NCBI GenBank assembly: GCA_010015655.1
Contig: ML976760.1
Location: 52,759-116,758, forward strand
Source: Bimuria novae-zelandiae CBS 107.79
Taxonomy: Eukaryota > Ascomycota > Dothideomycetes > Pleosporales > Didymosphaeriaceae
Direction: 5' to 3'
DNA: 64,000 nt
Shown here piece after piece: positions 21,006 to 31,338 of this stretch. Numbering within the stretch: the stretch's first letter is position 1; every line of letters begins with the position of its first letter. The translations under genes were made by a program, and so were the position numbers. The notes beneath the pieces are model-generated. The model ran no database searches and had not been told where the DNA came from. It was given only the letters and a program-made list of their open reading frames with translations.

Positions 21006-22842
21006 GCTGCTCCACACCCAAGCGGCGCTAGATTTCGCTGAACTTTCTCCTAATTTTCTGCGCGATAACCCTAGATGTTGCGGTCAGTAACGGGCGCGCT
21101 TGGGCCATCGGGGTTCGGAGGGTTTTTTGCCTCGGCTCGGGGGAGGCGCTTCCGAGGTCGGAAGGAGCACTAAGTGTCGTTGGTTGAAAGAGATGTCGCT
21201 CGGTGCGGACGGTGCGGACGGAGATGAATGTTTGGGTAGGGGAAAGCTTGTGTGAGGTGTCGGCCGAAGCTTGTAGATGATGTGTGTTCGTCACCGTGGT
21301 TCCCTTCGTGGGCGCTAAGGATTGCAGTGAAATTGGCCGTTTATGGGCTGGGATTGGGATTTCGCAACCAACGGTACGACATTTAATACAGTTCTTCACG
21401 AGAGCAAAGAAAAGTAGGAAATGCCATTACTGGATCAGGCCCATGCCATGTTCTTCTAAATTCCCTAGTACCATACTATTATGCAGTCCAGATGTCGTCA
21501 AAAGAGACTAAAGAATACATCATACGCGAATGTAAGGTGCAGTAGGGCGTCGCGTACCTCTTCGTTTGGGCTAAAGATTGCAGTGTTGTACCTAGATGCA
21601 AGCCTACAGCTGTTGGCATCCGTTTAGGAAAGCATACAAACGTTGGCATCCACACTGACCTATCAACTATCACTGCTACCTCTTCGTTCGGGCTAAGGAT
21701 TGCAGTGCACCATTAGTAAACTATCCCAAAGCGTAAGCTCTGACATACCGGGTCTCACCTAAACTGCCTCCTCGTCCGAGCTAAAGATTGCAGTGAAATG
21801 TCGTTTTTGGATCTCACGACCGGTACGGCATTTAGTGCAGTTCATAAGCAAAGAAAGGGATCAAATACCTGCTGTATATTTTGGATCAGGCTCATACAAT
21901 GTTCGCACGTCTAAACATTTCCTAGTACCATTATGCAGTCAAGATGTCATGTAAAGGTGCCATTACCTCGACACCGGACTGGATCAAGATGGTCGAAAAC
22001 GCCTTATAGTCTATAGTACCAAAGTCTATGGTATACGCTCACACAAGACTAGTACTGCGACAATACCTCTTCGTCCAGGCTAAAGATTGCAGTGCCGTCT
22101 TATGACTGTCTTGTCAACGCTTGTATGCGGTGTCACCCATTTGACCTATCAGCCATCACTACCACCTCCTCGTCCGGGCTAAAGATTGCAGTGAATTCCT
22201 TTGCCTGCCATATCGGGTTCATCTCTCAATCGAGTCAAATGCCGGCAAAACGCAAAGCGCTCTACAGACGGGTTTCATGGAGGCCTGGTGCGACTTTCAA
22301 GTTTGGTTTCTCAATTGTGGTAGGTACTGTGTAGGGGTCTGGAGTTGAGGTGCGACAGTGAGAGAGGATAGGCGTGCTTCTGAGCAGCGGGAACCAAGCG
22401 CAGTTCGATTCAGGGCCTGTATTATGTATTTTATTTTATCATGAAGCAGCAACACTGGACGGGTTGATATATGCTGGTTGTGTAGAAGATGTCTCATTGC
22501 GTAAGCAGGCCATGGCATAACACCATACAAGAACGCTAAAATGTCGCATTGCGTATACACACAACTGAGCTCCCTCACTGCGCCAACACTCCTGGAAAGA
22601 AATACAAACGCGGTTATTATTAACGAGTGGAAAAATATCACACATTGGACAGTAACTATCGCCAGGCAGCAAAGAAAGATGTGAATGATTTGGGTTCAGA
22701 TTCGTGACATGTATATTTGAACACTTTTGATATCGTCATACGCTCATTCAAGGAGCGCTCCCATCATGATGCCGGACGACCGCCTGCAAGCGACCATGTA
22801 CCGAAGCATCGAAGCTTCCACCAGAGACGGATCCTTATGCGT
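21006..22842. other. Long intergenic region containing the 31-bp repeat array
   Basis: Apart from the repeat array no gene is recognised. The shared 5' side of the thioesterase-like gene lies at its left end and the 3' flank of OLA1 at its right end. Confidence 0.4.
21299..22193. repeat. Array of six interspersed 31-bp repeats
   Basis: Copies at 21299-21329, 21555-21585, 21677-21707, 21765-21795, 22064-22094 and 22163-22193. All are exactly 31 bp and end in GGGCTAAAGATTGCAGTG or a close variant, preceded by ACCTCYTCGTCC. The spacers are 57-268 bp. Larger units are also duplicated: about 21299-21505 resembles about 21765-21965 (shared GGATCAGGC, CCTAGTACCAT, TATGCAGTC, AAGATGTC). A CCTATCA...CATCACT stretch precedes copies 3 and 6. 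No coding frame is kept across copies. Confidence 0.85.
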
Positions 22843-24331
22843 CTAACCCTTGGCCGCACCGGCCTTGATGAGCAGGATATCGCCGTCCTCTACGACGTAG
22901 TCCTTGCCCTTGGTCATGACCTTACCCTTGGCCTTGACCGCCGCTTCATCGCCCTCCTCTCGCAGCATCTTGTAGTTGTACACGACCGCCTGGATGAAGG
23001 TCTTCTCGAAATCACCGTGGATGACACCAGCAGCCTGCGGCGCCTTGGTGCCGTTCCGTATCGTCCATTGCCTGACCTCGTCCGTGCCGGTTGTGAAGAA
23101 GCTGCCGAGATTGAGGGCCTTGCGCATGGTGGTAACGATCTTGGGGAGCGCTGATTTGGTTCCGAGGGACTCGCACTCCTTGGCAGCCTCCTCTTCAGTC
23201 ATGCTACCGAGACGTTCTTCGAACGAGACGGACACTGGGATGATTGGTTCGCCATTAGTGTTCTCCTTGACCCACTGAGCAATTTTGGGAAGGTTCTTGT
23301 TCTTCTGGCGGATGTAGTCCTTCTCGCTGAGGTTGACGAGGAAGACGACAGGCTTTGCGGAGAGGAGGAAGAGCGGGTTGATGTGTTCGACCTTCAGATT
23401 GTCAGCACGACACTCACGCTGAGAAATGTGCGAGCAAAAGGGGTGAATAATCGAAGTCAGAATTGGACGTCACTTCAGAACGCCCTGGCGTTAAACAGGG
23501 CATCAGAGAGCTGGGATTATAGACCAATCGGTCTTTGTCATCTTTCGGGGGTGCGAGAATGTCAGAAGTGCGACGCTTCACGTACCTGCTTGGGGCTCCA
23601 GTTCTTCCGGCGGACATCCTTGCCATCCTTCAACATCTGGAGGACTTCCTCAACGGTCGCCTGCTCCTCCTTGAGCTTCTTCATCTCCAGAGACTGGCCG
23701 CCTCTCCTAGTCTCCTTCTGGAGCTTCTCGAGCGACTTCTCGACGAACTCAATGTCCTTGAGACGGAGTTCCTCGCTGATGATGTTCAAGTCACGCACAG
23801 GGTCGACATCACCCTCAACGTGGATGATCTCGGCATCGTCGAAACACCGCACGACCTGGAAGATGGCATCGACGGCGCGAATGTGGGACAAGAAGGCGTT
23901 TCCGAGACCGGCACCAGTCGAGGCGCCCTTGGTCAGACCGGCAATGTCGTACACGGTCAAGTTGGCAGGGACGATCGACTTGGGCTTGTAGTGCTCACAA
24001 AGCCAGTCGAAGCGCTCATCGGGGACGATGACACGCGCCTCTTCCGGGTCGATTGTGGCATACGGAAAGTTCTGTGCTGGTCAATGCGCGTCCACATGGG
24101 AAGCTCAAGTGGCAGGTGCGACCTACGGCGGGATTACCAAGATGGCACTTCGTGATGGCCTGGAACAGCGTCGATTTACCGACATTCGCAAGCCCAACCT
24201 GGCGTCTACTGTTAACGTGAGAACGTGGCGACGACGCGGCGAGGGCTCCTACATACGATACCGCTCTTCAGACTGTTGCCTGGCCGGCCCAGTAGCACCT
24301 TCTCCTCGACGACCTGCTTCTTGGGAGGCAT
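22843..24331 (-). CDS. OLA1: OLA1/YchF-type Obg-like ATPase
   Basis: Exons 24257-24331, 24127-24198, 23586-24071 and 22843-23391 give 393 residues, the family length. The introns are 58, 55 and 194 nt with GTATGT, GTAGGT and GTACGT donors. The P-loop is GLANVGKST (residues 27-35). [17 protein letters not shown] carries switch II. The G4 position reads NLSE (231-234) in place of NKxD, the change that gives the family ATP over GTP preference. The C-terminal TGS domain ends [10 protein letters not shown] cytosolic ribosome/proteasome-associated stress ATPase in yeast and human; that role is inferred by homology. Confidence 0.93.
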
Positions 24332-25035
24332 CTTCTTCGGCTTTGCACCTCGCGCGCAGCTGCGGGCTGATGTACTGAAGGTGACGCGAAGGGTGGACGA
24401 AAAAACAGGTGCAGAAAATTCAATGGCAGTGCTTGCTGCCGGTCGGGTCAAGGTGGGTATCACAGAAGAAAAGGAAAAGACGCGAAAAATGGTGGGAGGC
24501 GTGGTGAAGGAGGGAAGGGAGGGGCAGGTAAAAGACCCGACCCCTCTACTGCAGAAAACGGCTTTCGTAATGGGCGAAGCTGCAGGTGGAATAAATTTGG
24601 TTGGTCGTCAAGTGGGCTTTTGAAGGGGGCGCTAGACGGTTCCGGGTGCAGCAGCTGGCGCGAGCTCCCATATCTCATCGATTGCCATCCTCCTCCGCCA
24701 TGTCTCATTGCGCCGTGCCCGCATATACTTGTGCTCCAATCCTTCCCTGAAGGGCTGGTCCCGTCCTTCCTCTTTGTACACGGCTCCTGGTCATATCCCT
24801 ATCCCACCTCAGCGTTAGCATTCACGTTTCAGAACCACCCTTTCTCGGTACTTCATACACCATCCAGTCGATAGTCTGAGCATAGCCAACCGTTGTAGTA
24901 CAGATCACGGGTCAACGCACCACCCAGGCTTTGGAGGTCGTGCTATGAATGCCCGCGTGAGTTGCTAAGCGAATAACCTACGTTGCAACGCTCAGCGACC
25001 ACGTCTCTGCCACCACGCACATCACACGACACAAC
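24332..25035. promoter_or_regulatory. Divergent intergenic region, OLA1 and DeSI-like gene
   Basis: About 700 bp between the two start codons, so it should hold both promoters. No individual site is clear. The OLA1 frame stays open to about 24463 without an ATG. Confidence 0.4.
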
Positions 25036-25950
25036 ATGTCTTCCTCCACACGTTCGAAACCCTCACGCAAGAGCTCCTCGAACCACCGCAACACGCTGTC
25101 ATTACAAAGGACCGAGATCAAGATACACATCTACGACCTGCTGCCCCCAGGGAAGGTCTCGACAGTGCTGTGGGCCATCGGTAGCTCTCTGCTGCACTCG
25201 GGTGTCGCTATTGGCGACAGGGAGTATGCCTATGGAGGGCACGACCAGCGCGGTGTCAGTGGAGTCTACTACACAAAGCCCGGCCAAGAACCTCCAGGCG
25301 GCACCTTCAGACAGGCGCTACTCCATGGATTCTCCTTCCGGCCGCAAGAGGAACTCGACGCGATAATACAAGAGGTAATGCGATTTCGTACTTCGATCGG
25401 ACGTAGCTGACTCTCTCAGGCCTCGCAACAATTCATGGGCACCTCGTACAACCTCCTCACGAAGAACTGCAACCACTTCACATCCTACCTCTGCCAAAAG
25501 CTCACCAGCCGCTCCGCGCCCAGTTGGCTCAACCGTGCCGCTAGCATAGGCGTAGCTCTGCCATGTGTGGTACCACGGGAATGGATTGCGTAAGTGGATC
25601 ATCGAAGTTGTCGAAGTAAGAGACGTTGCTGATAGATATGTCACAGGCCACCGGATCATGATACTGCGGATGGAGAGCTCCTTGATGAGGACTTTGAAGA
25701 CGAAAGATCGTCTATGCTCCGACACGACCAGCAGCGGCGGCGGATGCAGTCGGCCGAGGACGACGCGGAGAGTTGGGAGGAGGCAGAAGCGGATAGGTTA
25801 TCTGGTGCTAGCAGTGGAAGTGGGCAAAGAGGCGCAAGAGGGCATCCTCGGCATACGGCCGGAGATTATGCCCCAAGAGTCGTCAAGGACACTGAGGATA
25901 GGGAGATTCCTGCAGCAGAGAGAGCACCGTTACCCAGGCGAATAACATGA
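25036..25950 (+). CDS. DeSI/PPPDE-family cysteine peptidase
   Basis: Exons 25036-25374, 25420-25589 and 25647-25950 give 270 residues. The PPPDE (DUF862) domain covers about residues 28-165. The catalytic dyad is visible as His54 in LLHSGVAIG and Cys130 in LTKNCNHFT. The family has desumoylating or deubiquitinating isopeptidase activity. The tail beyond residue 190 is acidic and Arg-rich, low complexity and probably disordered. The splice signals are GTAATG/CTCAG and GTAAGT/CACAG. The exact substrate (SUMO or ubiquitin) cannot be read. Confidence 0.88.
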
Positions 25951-26160
25951 GTTCCTGTCGAACTGTTTGTTTTTGAAATTTGTCCGCCTTGTGATACAGT
26001 CGGTATACTACAACGTGCCTGGACTCAGGTAATGCGATATGTTACAGTGCCTTCTTTCGCAATGCGCGATCTGGCTGAGGATTACCCAGCATGCGCAGGT
26101 AACAAATAGAAACTCGAAATGCCATCCAAAAGTGTACCAAATGTCTCGCCCACATGCATC

Positions 26161-26802
26161 TTAACCCAATCTCCTGGGCTTCTTGCTCCTCGTTCCACCA
26201 AACTTCAAGCGGGTAGAATCCGACAGCTTGTTGACCAGCGGCCGTATGTCCTTGCCCTCACTGCCCAATATCGCTTTTGTAACCGCTTCTCTTCCCTGCC
26301 CGAATCCCCGATACACCAGCTCAATGTGCTTGATCCGTGGCAGCCACCCCATATCCTTTATCCTCAGCATGACGAAAGCCGCAAGCTGGTAGGCCGCATC
26401 GTAGGTGCCCCGTCCTGCCTTCTTGAAGCCAATGTTTCCGCACGAGACCGAAACCATGGGGTTGCGCTTCGGATCCGTGAGTGTGATGTGCGTGTTGTGC
26501 TTGTGCGCGTAGATGTGGAGGTGGTGCCGGTCGTCTTCCTCCCAGTCTTTCCTCGTCAGCCCGCCAATCTCAACGCCGCCGCGCATTCCTGGTATCATGC
26601 TCCCGAGCGAGTTCTGTTTCGGGGACAAGTGGTTTTCGAAGCTGCCGAGGTTTTTGTCCATGCTGGTGTCTCCTTGCCTGACTGCGGCAAGCGCAGGGCT
26701 CCTGGAGAAGGGGCGGGTGAGCGCGGGGCCCGTGGTAGAGAGCGAGGTGCGACATGATGCGCAGACGGAGCGGAAGGCGCGTAGAGCGGAGGGGTTCGCC
26801 AT
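26161..26802 (-). CDS. Mitochondrial small-subunit ribosomal protein uS11m
   Basis: A single exon of 213 residues from the ATG at 26802. The N-terminal 40 residues are rich in Arg, Ser and Ala without acids (MANPSALRAFRSV), a mitochondrial targeting sequence. The S11 fold begins near residue 90 (HIYAHKHNTHITLTDPKRNP) and includes SCGNIGFKKAGRGTYDAAYQ and the C-terminal GFGQGREAV. It binds the 3' domain of small-subunit rRNA in the mitoribosome platform (yeast Mrps18). It lies head to head with TIM44, with 236 bp between start codons. Confidence 0.9.
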   Translation of the reverse strand: MANPSALRAFRSVCASCRTSLSTTGPALTRPFSRSPALAAVRQGDTSMDKNLGSFENHLSPKQNSLGSMIPGMRGGVEIGGLTRKDWEEDDRHHLHIYAHKHNTHITLTDPKRNPMVSVSCGNIGFKKAGRGTYDAAYQLAAFVMLRIKDMGWLPRIKHIELVYRGFGQGREAVTKAILGSEGKDIRPLVNKLSDSTRLKFGGTRSKKPRRLG

Positions 26803-27038
26803 GCTGGAGAGACGCAATGGGGGTGCCAGCTGGAGCGATGCCGGTGAGGGCGACGACTGTGGAAAAGTTGCGGAAGGTCCGAGCGCCCATCATAGGGTCG
26901 ACCCTTCCGAAAAAACATCTCGCCGCCTGCGACTTCTCCCATCGTCCGCATCCCTCCTTCCATCTTTCACGTTTCTCCGTCTGGGTGGGTTGATATTCCG
27001 TCGCATCATACTCGGAAGAAGATTTCGATTTGCATAGG
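26803..27038. promoter_or_regulatory. Short bidirectional promoter region, uS11m and TIM44
   Basis: Only 236 bp separate the ATGs of two divergent genes for mitochondrial proteins, so the promoters and 5' UTRs must overlap or abut. No TATA box is obvious. Confidence 0.6.
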
Positions 27039-28748
27039 ATGAGACCGTCTGCGGCAAATACTCTGGCTAGGGCACGATGGACCGCCCAACCCTCTCCCGC
27101 AAGCTTCACCGGGCGAGCTGCCGCATATAGACGGATATCCACAACGCCTTCGGCTTTGCACTCGCGGACGACTTCCCAGACGCTATTCCCATCGTCACAT
27201 CCTTCTAGCTCCCCGCTCCTCTTCCTGAGGAGCGACTTCCTTCCTCAACATGTTCTTTTCCGGACATCCTCCGCATACGCCCGCCAATTCTCCTCCCACA
27301 CAGCGCGCTTCCAGCAAGCACAAAAGCAGCCCGAGCCAGATGTGAAGGACACGAGCGCAGGACCACAATCACAAACTAAGGAATCTGCGACATCGGAGGG
27401 CGCCGCGGGAGAGGCAGGCAACGAGCAGTCCGGAGAGAAGAAGGCTGGCGAGGAGGAATCCGGCGAGCAAAAGGGCGAAGAGGGCCAGAAGAAGAAGGAA
27501 AAGGATGACAAGCCCCCGCCTCCACCCCACGGCGACAAGACGCCCTGGCAGGTTTTCACTGAGACGCTGAAGACCGAGTTCCAGGCGTCGAAAGAGTGGA
27601 ACGAGGGTACGAAGCAGCTGTCGGGCAGCGTACACGACTTCACACAGAATCCTACCGTACAGAAGGCCACCGAGACATATAGCAAAGTTACGGGCACAGC
27701 GAAGACTGCGACAACAGAGGCATTGAAGACAACGGCCAAGGCTGTTGGTACTGGTGCTGCATGGACGTGGGAGACGGCTCCCGTCAAGGGTGTGCGCAAG
27801 GTTGCGAACGTGACTGGCTCCGGCCTTGAATATGTCACGCGACCGGTACGCCAGTCCAAGGCGTTCCAGGCTGTCAAGGAGACTGTCGATGATGGCAGCT
27901 CGTCAAGATACGGAGGCTGGATCGAGAAGGAGGAGCGCAGGAAGCGGAGAGAATTGAGAGAACTCAACGAGCTGCAAAGAACAGGCGGCAAACGGCCAGA
28001 GGGACCCATGGAGGAGGATCCAAAGTAGGACAGCTATACGCTATTGATACTTCGATCACTAACAGTGCGCAGTGCTGGAACCAACGTCACCCTCCACAAG
28101 GACGCTCGCTACAAGGAGATCTGGCGAGAGTTCAAGGACAACTCCCCGCTTGCGCGCCGCTTCTCCGAAATGAAAGGCGTCTACGCTGAATCGGAGAACC
28201 CTCTCATCTCGACCGCACGTAGCATCACCGACCGCATCACCGGCTTCTTCGCCGAGAACGAGACCGCCATGGTCATCAAGAAGTTCCGGGAGATGGAGCC
28301 CAATTTCCAGCTCGAGCCCTTCCTGACCGAGATGCGCGAGTACATTCTGCCCGAAGTCTTGGACGCCTACGTCAAGGGCGACATAGAAGTTCTGAAGCTG
28401 TGGCTCTCCGCAGCGCAATACCAGGTCTACGCGGCGCTGATGCAGCAGTACACGACCGCCGGACTCAAGTCGGACGGCAAAATTGTAGACATCCGCGGCG
28501 TAGACGTCCTCAACGCCAAGCTACTGGAGCCGGGAGAAATCCCCGTGTTCATCATCACCTGCAGAACGCAAGAAGTGCACACATATAGGAACGCTAAGAC
28601 GGGCGAGCTCGCCGCTGGCATGGACGACAAGGTCCAGCAAGTCACATACGCCATCGGCGTGACACGGATACCGGAGGATGTCAGCAACCCCGAGACACGA
28701 GGCTGGCGGTTCATCGAACTGCAGAAGAGCGCGAGGGACTACTACTAA
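27039..28748 (+). CDS. TIM44: TIM44, import-motor anchor of the mitochondrial inner membrane
   Basis: Exons 27039-28024 and 28073-28748 give 553 residues; the intron is GTAGGA...ACTAAC...GCGCAG. Start is the ATG at 27039. The first 90 residues are a long Arg/Ser presequence (RRISTTPSALHSR). A charged Glu/Lys linker (about 115-165) precedes the conserved PWQVFTETLKTEFQASKEWNE. NAGTNVTLHKDARYKE lies at the splice junction. The C-terminal membrane-binding domain contains REYILPEVLDAYVKGD and ends WRFIELQKSARDYY. It tethers mtHsp70 to TIM23 on the matrix side. Confidence 0.94.
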
Positions 28749-29575
28749 ACCAGTCGCTCTCCTCTCCTAAATTCTCCAGCATCTCCCACCGCCTCACCGC
28801 GCTTTGTATCAAAACCCCTGTCTATGTGCCTCTGGCATCTTATTTATCTGTGTTCATATCTGTTCCATACTGCCACGGGCGCTTCTGAGCATCTTCCGGC
28901 GTCGAAAAAGGGGTTTTCCCTGTTTTACTACTCGTATGTAATCTTCTCTTCTTTCTGGGGCGCGTGTTGTGTTGAGTGAGCGGAGCGGAGCGGAGGAAGT
29001 CGCATAACGGCGCTGGGATGGCGCTGATGTGCTACGTTTGCTTCCCCACTCTTGTATGTTTGTATATTATTTGTGATGATGAAGATTACTGGGATGGGCT
29101 GGGATGGGATGGGTGGCGGGTAGGCAGAGTGTATAGATGCGCTCCTTAGAGGAGGGGCGAATGGAGATGATACTAAAAGGCTTAACCAAACATATGCCTC
29201 TTGACGCTGCTTGTCACCCATGTACCCGTCACGATAACCACGGTGCTAGTACACGATCCTACACAGCTACCGCTAGCACTTACTCACTTCCCGCTTCAGG
29301 AAGGTCGCTCACTCACCACGCCCAAATGCATCCTGAGCGTAAGCATACCCTGAAGCTTTTACTGCATGAAGTCGTACTATCGGTATGCCTATCCACCACA
29401 GTCTACATATTATCACAATCTGATATCCTAACAACCGAGTCGAGACGTATCTATGGTATATATACGGCCCTACCATTGCCTTTCGCAAACACACCTAACA
29501 TCCTCCCTTGATCAATCCCCATCCCACATCCCAACCTATACTATACACCTCCACACCAAGCTCAACCACCACAAA
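28749..29575. other. Intergenic, no gene recognised
   Basis: Holds the TIM44 3' flank. Short frames without motifs. Confidence 0.4.
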
Positions 29576-29730
29576 ATGCGTCTCCTCGCCCTCATATCTA
29601 CCCTTCTCCTCTTGCGCAGTAGAAATTCCCCCGCTACGAGTGCGTCGCGCCGAGTTGCCCTGTTTATCTTCCCAATACGCGGCACACAGCCGGGGTAGTT
29701 GAGCGGGACGCAAAGGTAGAAGGTATGTAG
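29576..29730 (+). pseudogene. Small secreted protein relic, frameshifted
   Basis: The ATG at 29576 opens a signal-peptide-like start MRLLALISTLLLL. After about 14 codons the matching reading moves to another frame, in which YECVAPSCPVYLPN appears near 29635. This resembles FRCKCTQNGCPFYEPN of the gene at 30687: Cys spacing, a Pro-aromatic pair and PN are shared. The in-frame continuation of the ATG ends at 29698 without Cys. Read as a shifted paralogue of the gene at 30687. Confidence 0.45.
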
Positions 29731-30686
29731 AAACGGCTTGCGACGTGCTGTTTGTATGCGCCTGAGTATAAGTATATACGGTGTGCGTGAGGTATGTATG
29801 TAGGTCTTTTATTTGGGAAGAAGGGAAGGGGTGAGGTTGATTCGTGTGCAGGTAGGAGGGTTGAGCGGTTGGAGGGGGTGGGAGATGGAGGTTGAGGGAG
29901 TGGAGGAGAGGTATGGTGTGAACCTAAGATGAGACTGAAAAGTGATGATATGCATGATCTACGAAGGGTGAGCGCTGAGGGCGTATATACTAGCAGTCAG
30001 GGGTCACCGCTCCTCCGGGAAGCTGCATACGCCAGCAATCAGGTGTCACCGCTTCTCCGGGAAGCTGCATATACCATATGAAACATAACCAATGAAGGAA
30101 AACGAGCCATCTGCAGGCTGGCAGTCTCACCGGAAGCTTCACTCATCACATATGGATGTGGCTGGGTTTATACTGTGAGCGCGAGGGGCGTGGGTAGATG
30201 AGGGGAGCGTTTGGGTGGTTGCAAAGCGCTCGATGGTTCATCGCGGCTCCAGCACATAGACACACTTCTCAGTCCCCATCCAAGGATCTGGTATCTTACG
30301 TGCGAGAGAATCCTACATGCGCGTACCATCTTTGCGGGTCCTGTATCTAGGCTAGTAGTCCCGTTCGTTCTTCTTTTTCCGGAAGGTCGTTCCTTCGCGA
30401 CCCACCCTACGTAGACGTCTTTCGTATTCTTACACACTACCGGTACCATCACGGCCAAGATCTGTAGTGTCGATATGGCGATATCTTTTTTACGCTCTCC
30501 CTCATCTTATCCCCCAAATCCTGTGCGATAGCTGGCCACCGGTGGGTATTGATAAACAACATAAATATCGTGGCATATATCTCTTTACCATCTACACGTC
30601 CAAAACCATTGACCCACGGTGCATTCTCTCCTTAGGAATCCATAAAGGAAAACTTCGGCCAAATCTACCATACATATACCAATAGA
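29731..30686. other. Intergenic between the two secreted-protein relics
   Basis: Contains the 42-bp repeats. TATATA-like sequence lies near 30570-30580 upstream of the second gene. No further gene recognised. Confidence 0.35.
29990..30073. repeat. Two tandem 42-bp repeats
   Basis: Units at 29990-30031 and 30032-30073 share AGCARTCAGGKGTCACCGC and CTCCGGGAAGCTGCATA. A shorter, diverged third trace (GGCAGTCTCACCGGAAGCT) lies near 30119. Confidence 0.75.
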
Positions 30687-31025
30687 ATGCGCCCCACCCT
30701 TCCGCTCCTCGCCCTCCTCGCCACCCCCTCTCTCGCACAAGTCTACTAAAACGGCAAAACATATTGGTTCCGCTGCAAATGCACGCAAAACGGGTGTCCT
30801 TTCTACGAGCCGAATAAAGCCAACAATGCGCTGCCGTGCACGGGCGGGCTTCCGGCGCCAGTGCCTACGAAGAGGGCTGTAGAGATGGCGGACATTGAGC
30901 TTGAGGGGGTGCAAGTCGATGCAGAGGAAGTAGAGGTTAAGGGGGTGCAGGTGCAGGTGGAGAAGAGGGTCGCGGGGTGCTGTTTGACGGCGGAGAGTTG
31001 TTATGCGTATATTAGGTGTATTTAA
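30687..31025 (+). pseudogene. Small Cys-rich secreted protein with one in-frame TAA
   Basis: The ATG at 30687 gives a signal peptide (MRPTLPLLALLATPSLA, cleavage after Ala17). An in-frame TAA sits at 30747-30749. The same frame then runs on to TAA 31023, 112 codons in all. The downstream part holds eight Cys (RCKCTQNGC, ALPCTG, GCCLTAESC, RC) and two Lys-Arg sites of Kex2 type (TKR near residue 53, EKR near residue 88) around an acidic Val/Glu-rich spacer. Cys pattern and Kex2 sites suggest a processed secreted protein of effector-like type; function is unknown. The stop would arise from CAA by one C-to-T change. It lies 150-500 bp from a RIP-affected block. Confidence 0.6.
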
Positions 31026-31336
31026 ATGGCGAGTTGAGGGAAATGAGTAATGTAAATCTTCGTAGACCTAGGCATAGTCTGCGCGTTGGAGCGTATGACT
31101 GTCTCCTATACCCACAATTGTCAATAATCAAATATACTTCCAAATCTCGAGCTTTGGACGGCTAAGTTGCCAATTCAAGTAAATCAAGTCTTTAATATAT
31201 AAATTAAGGCGGAAATCAAGCCTAAAATAAAGATTTAACTAAGAGATTTAATAAATTTAATAGTATTATTTAGCTATAAAAGCAAGCAAGCATTTCTATA
31301 AAAGTTAGCTTATTTAGAATTATTAATTAACTAACG
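31026..31336. other. Transition from normal-GC to AT-rich sequence
   Basis: From about 31180 the sequence becomes AT-rich up to the left end of the TIR element. No gene. Confidence 0.5.
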
Positions 31337-31338
31337 TA

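Noticed and set aside
21028..21399. 123-codon minus frame overlapping the first 31-bp repeat
   Set aside because: It runs over the thioesterase upstream region and the repeat array; no motif, and the repeats are not in a common frame.
21299..22193. CRISPR-like array
   Set aside because: Repeat length is fixed but spacers vary from 57 to 268 bp and are partly duplicated, and the genome is eukaryotic.
27245..28009. 254-codon minus frame opposite TIM44
   Set aside because: Shadow of the GC-rich TIM44 exon; TIM44 itself is unambiguous.
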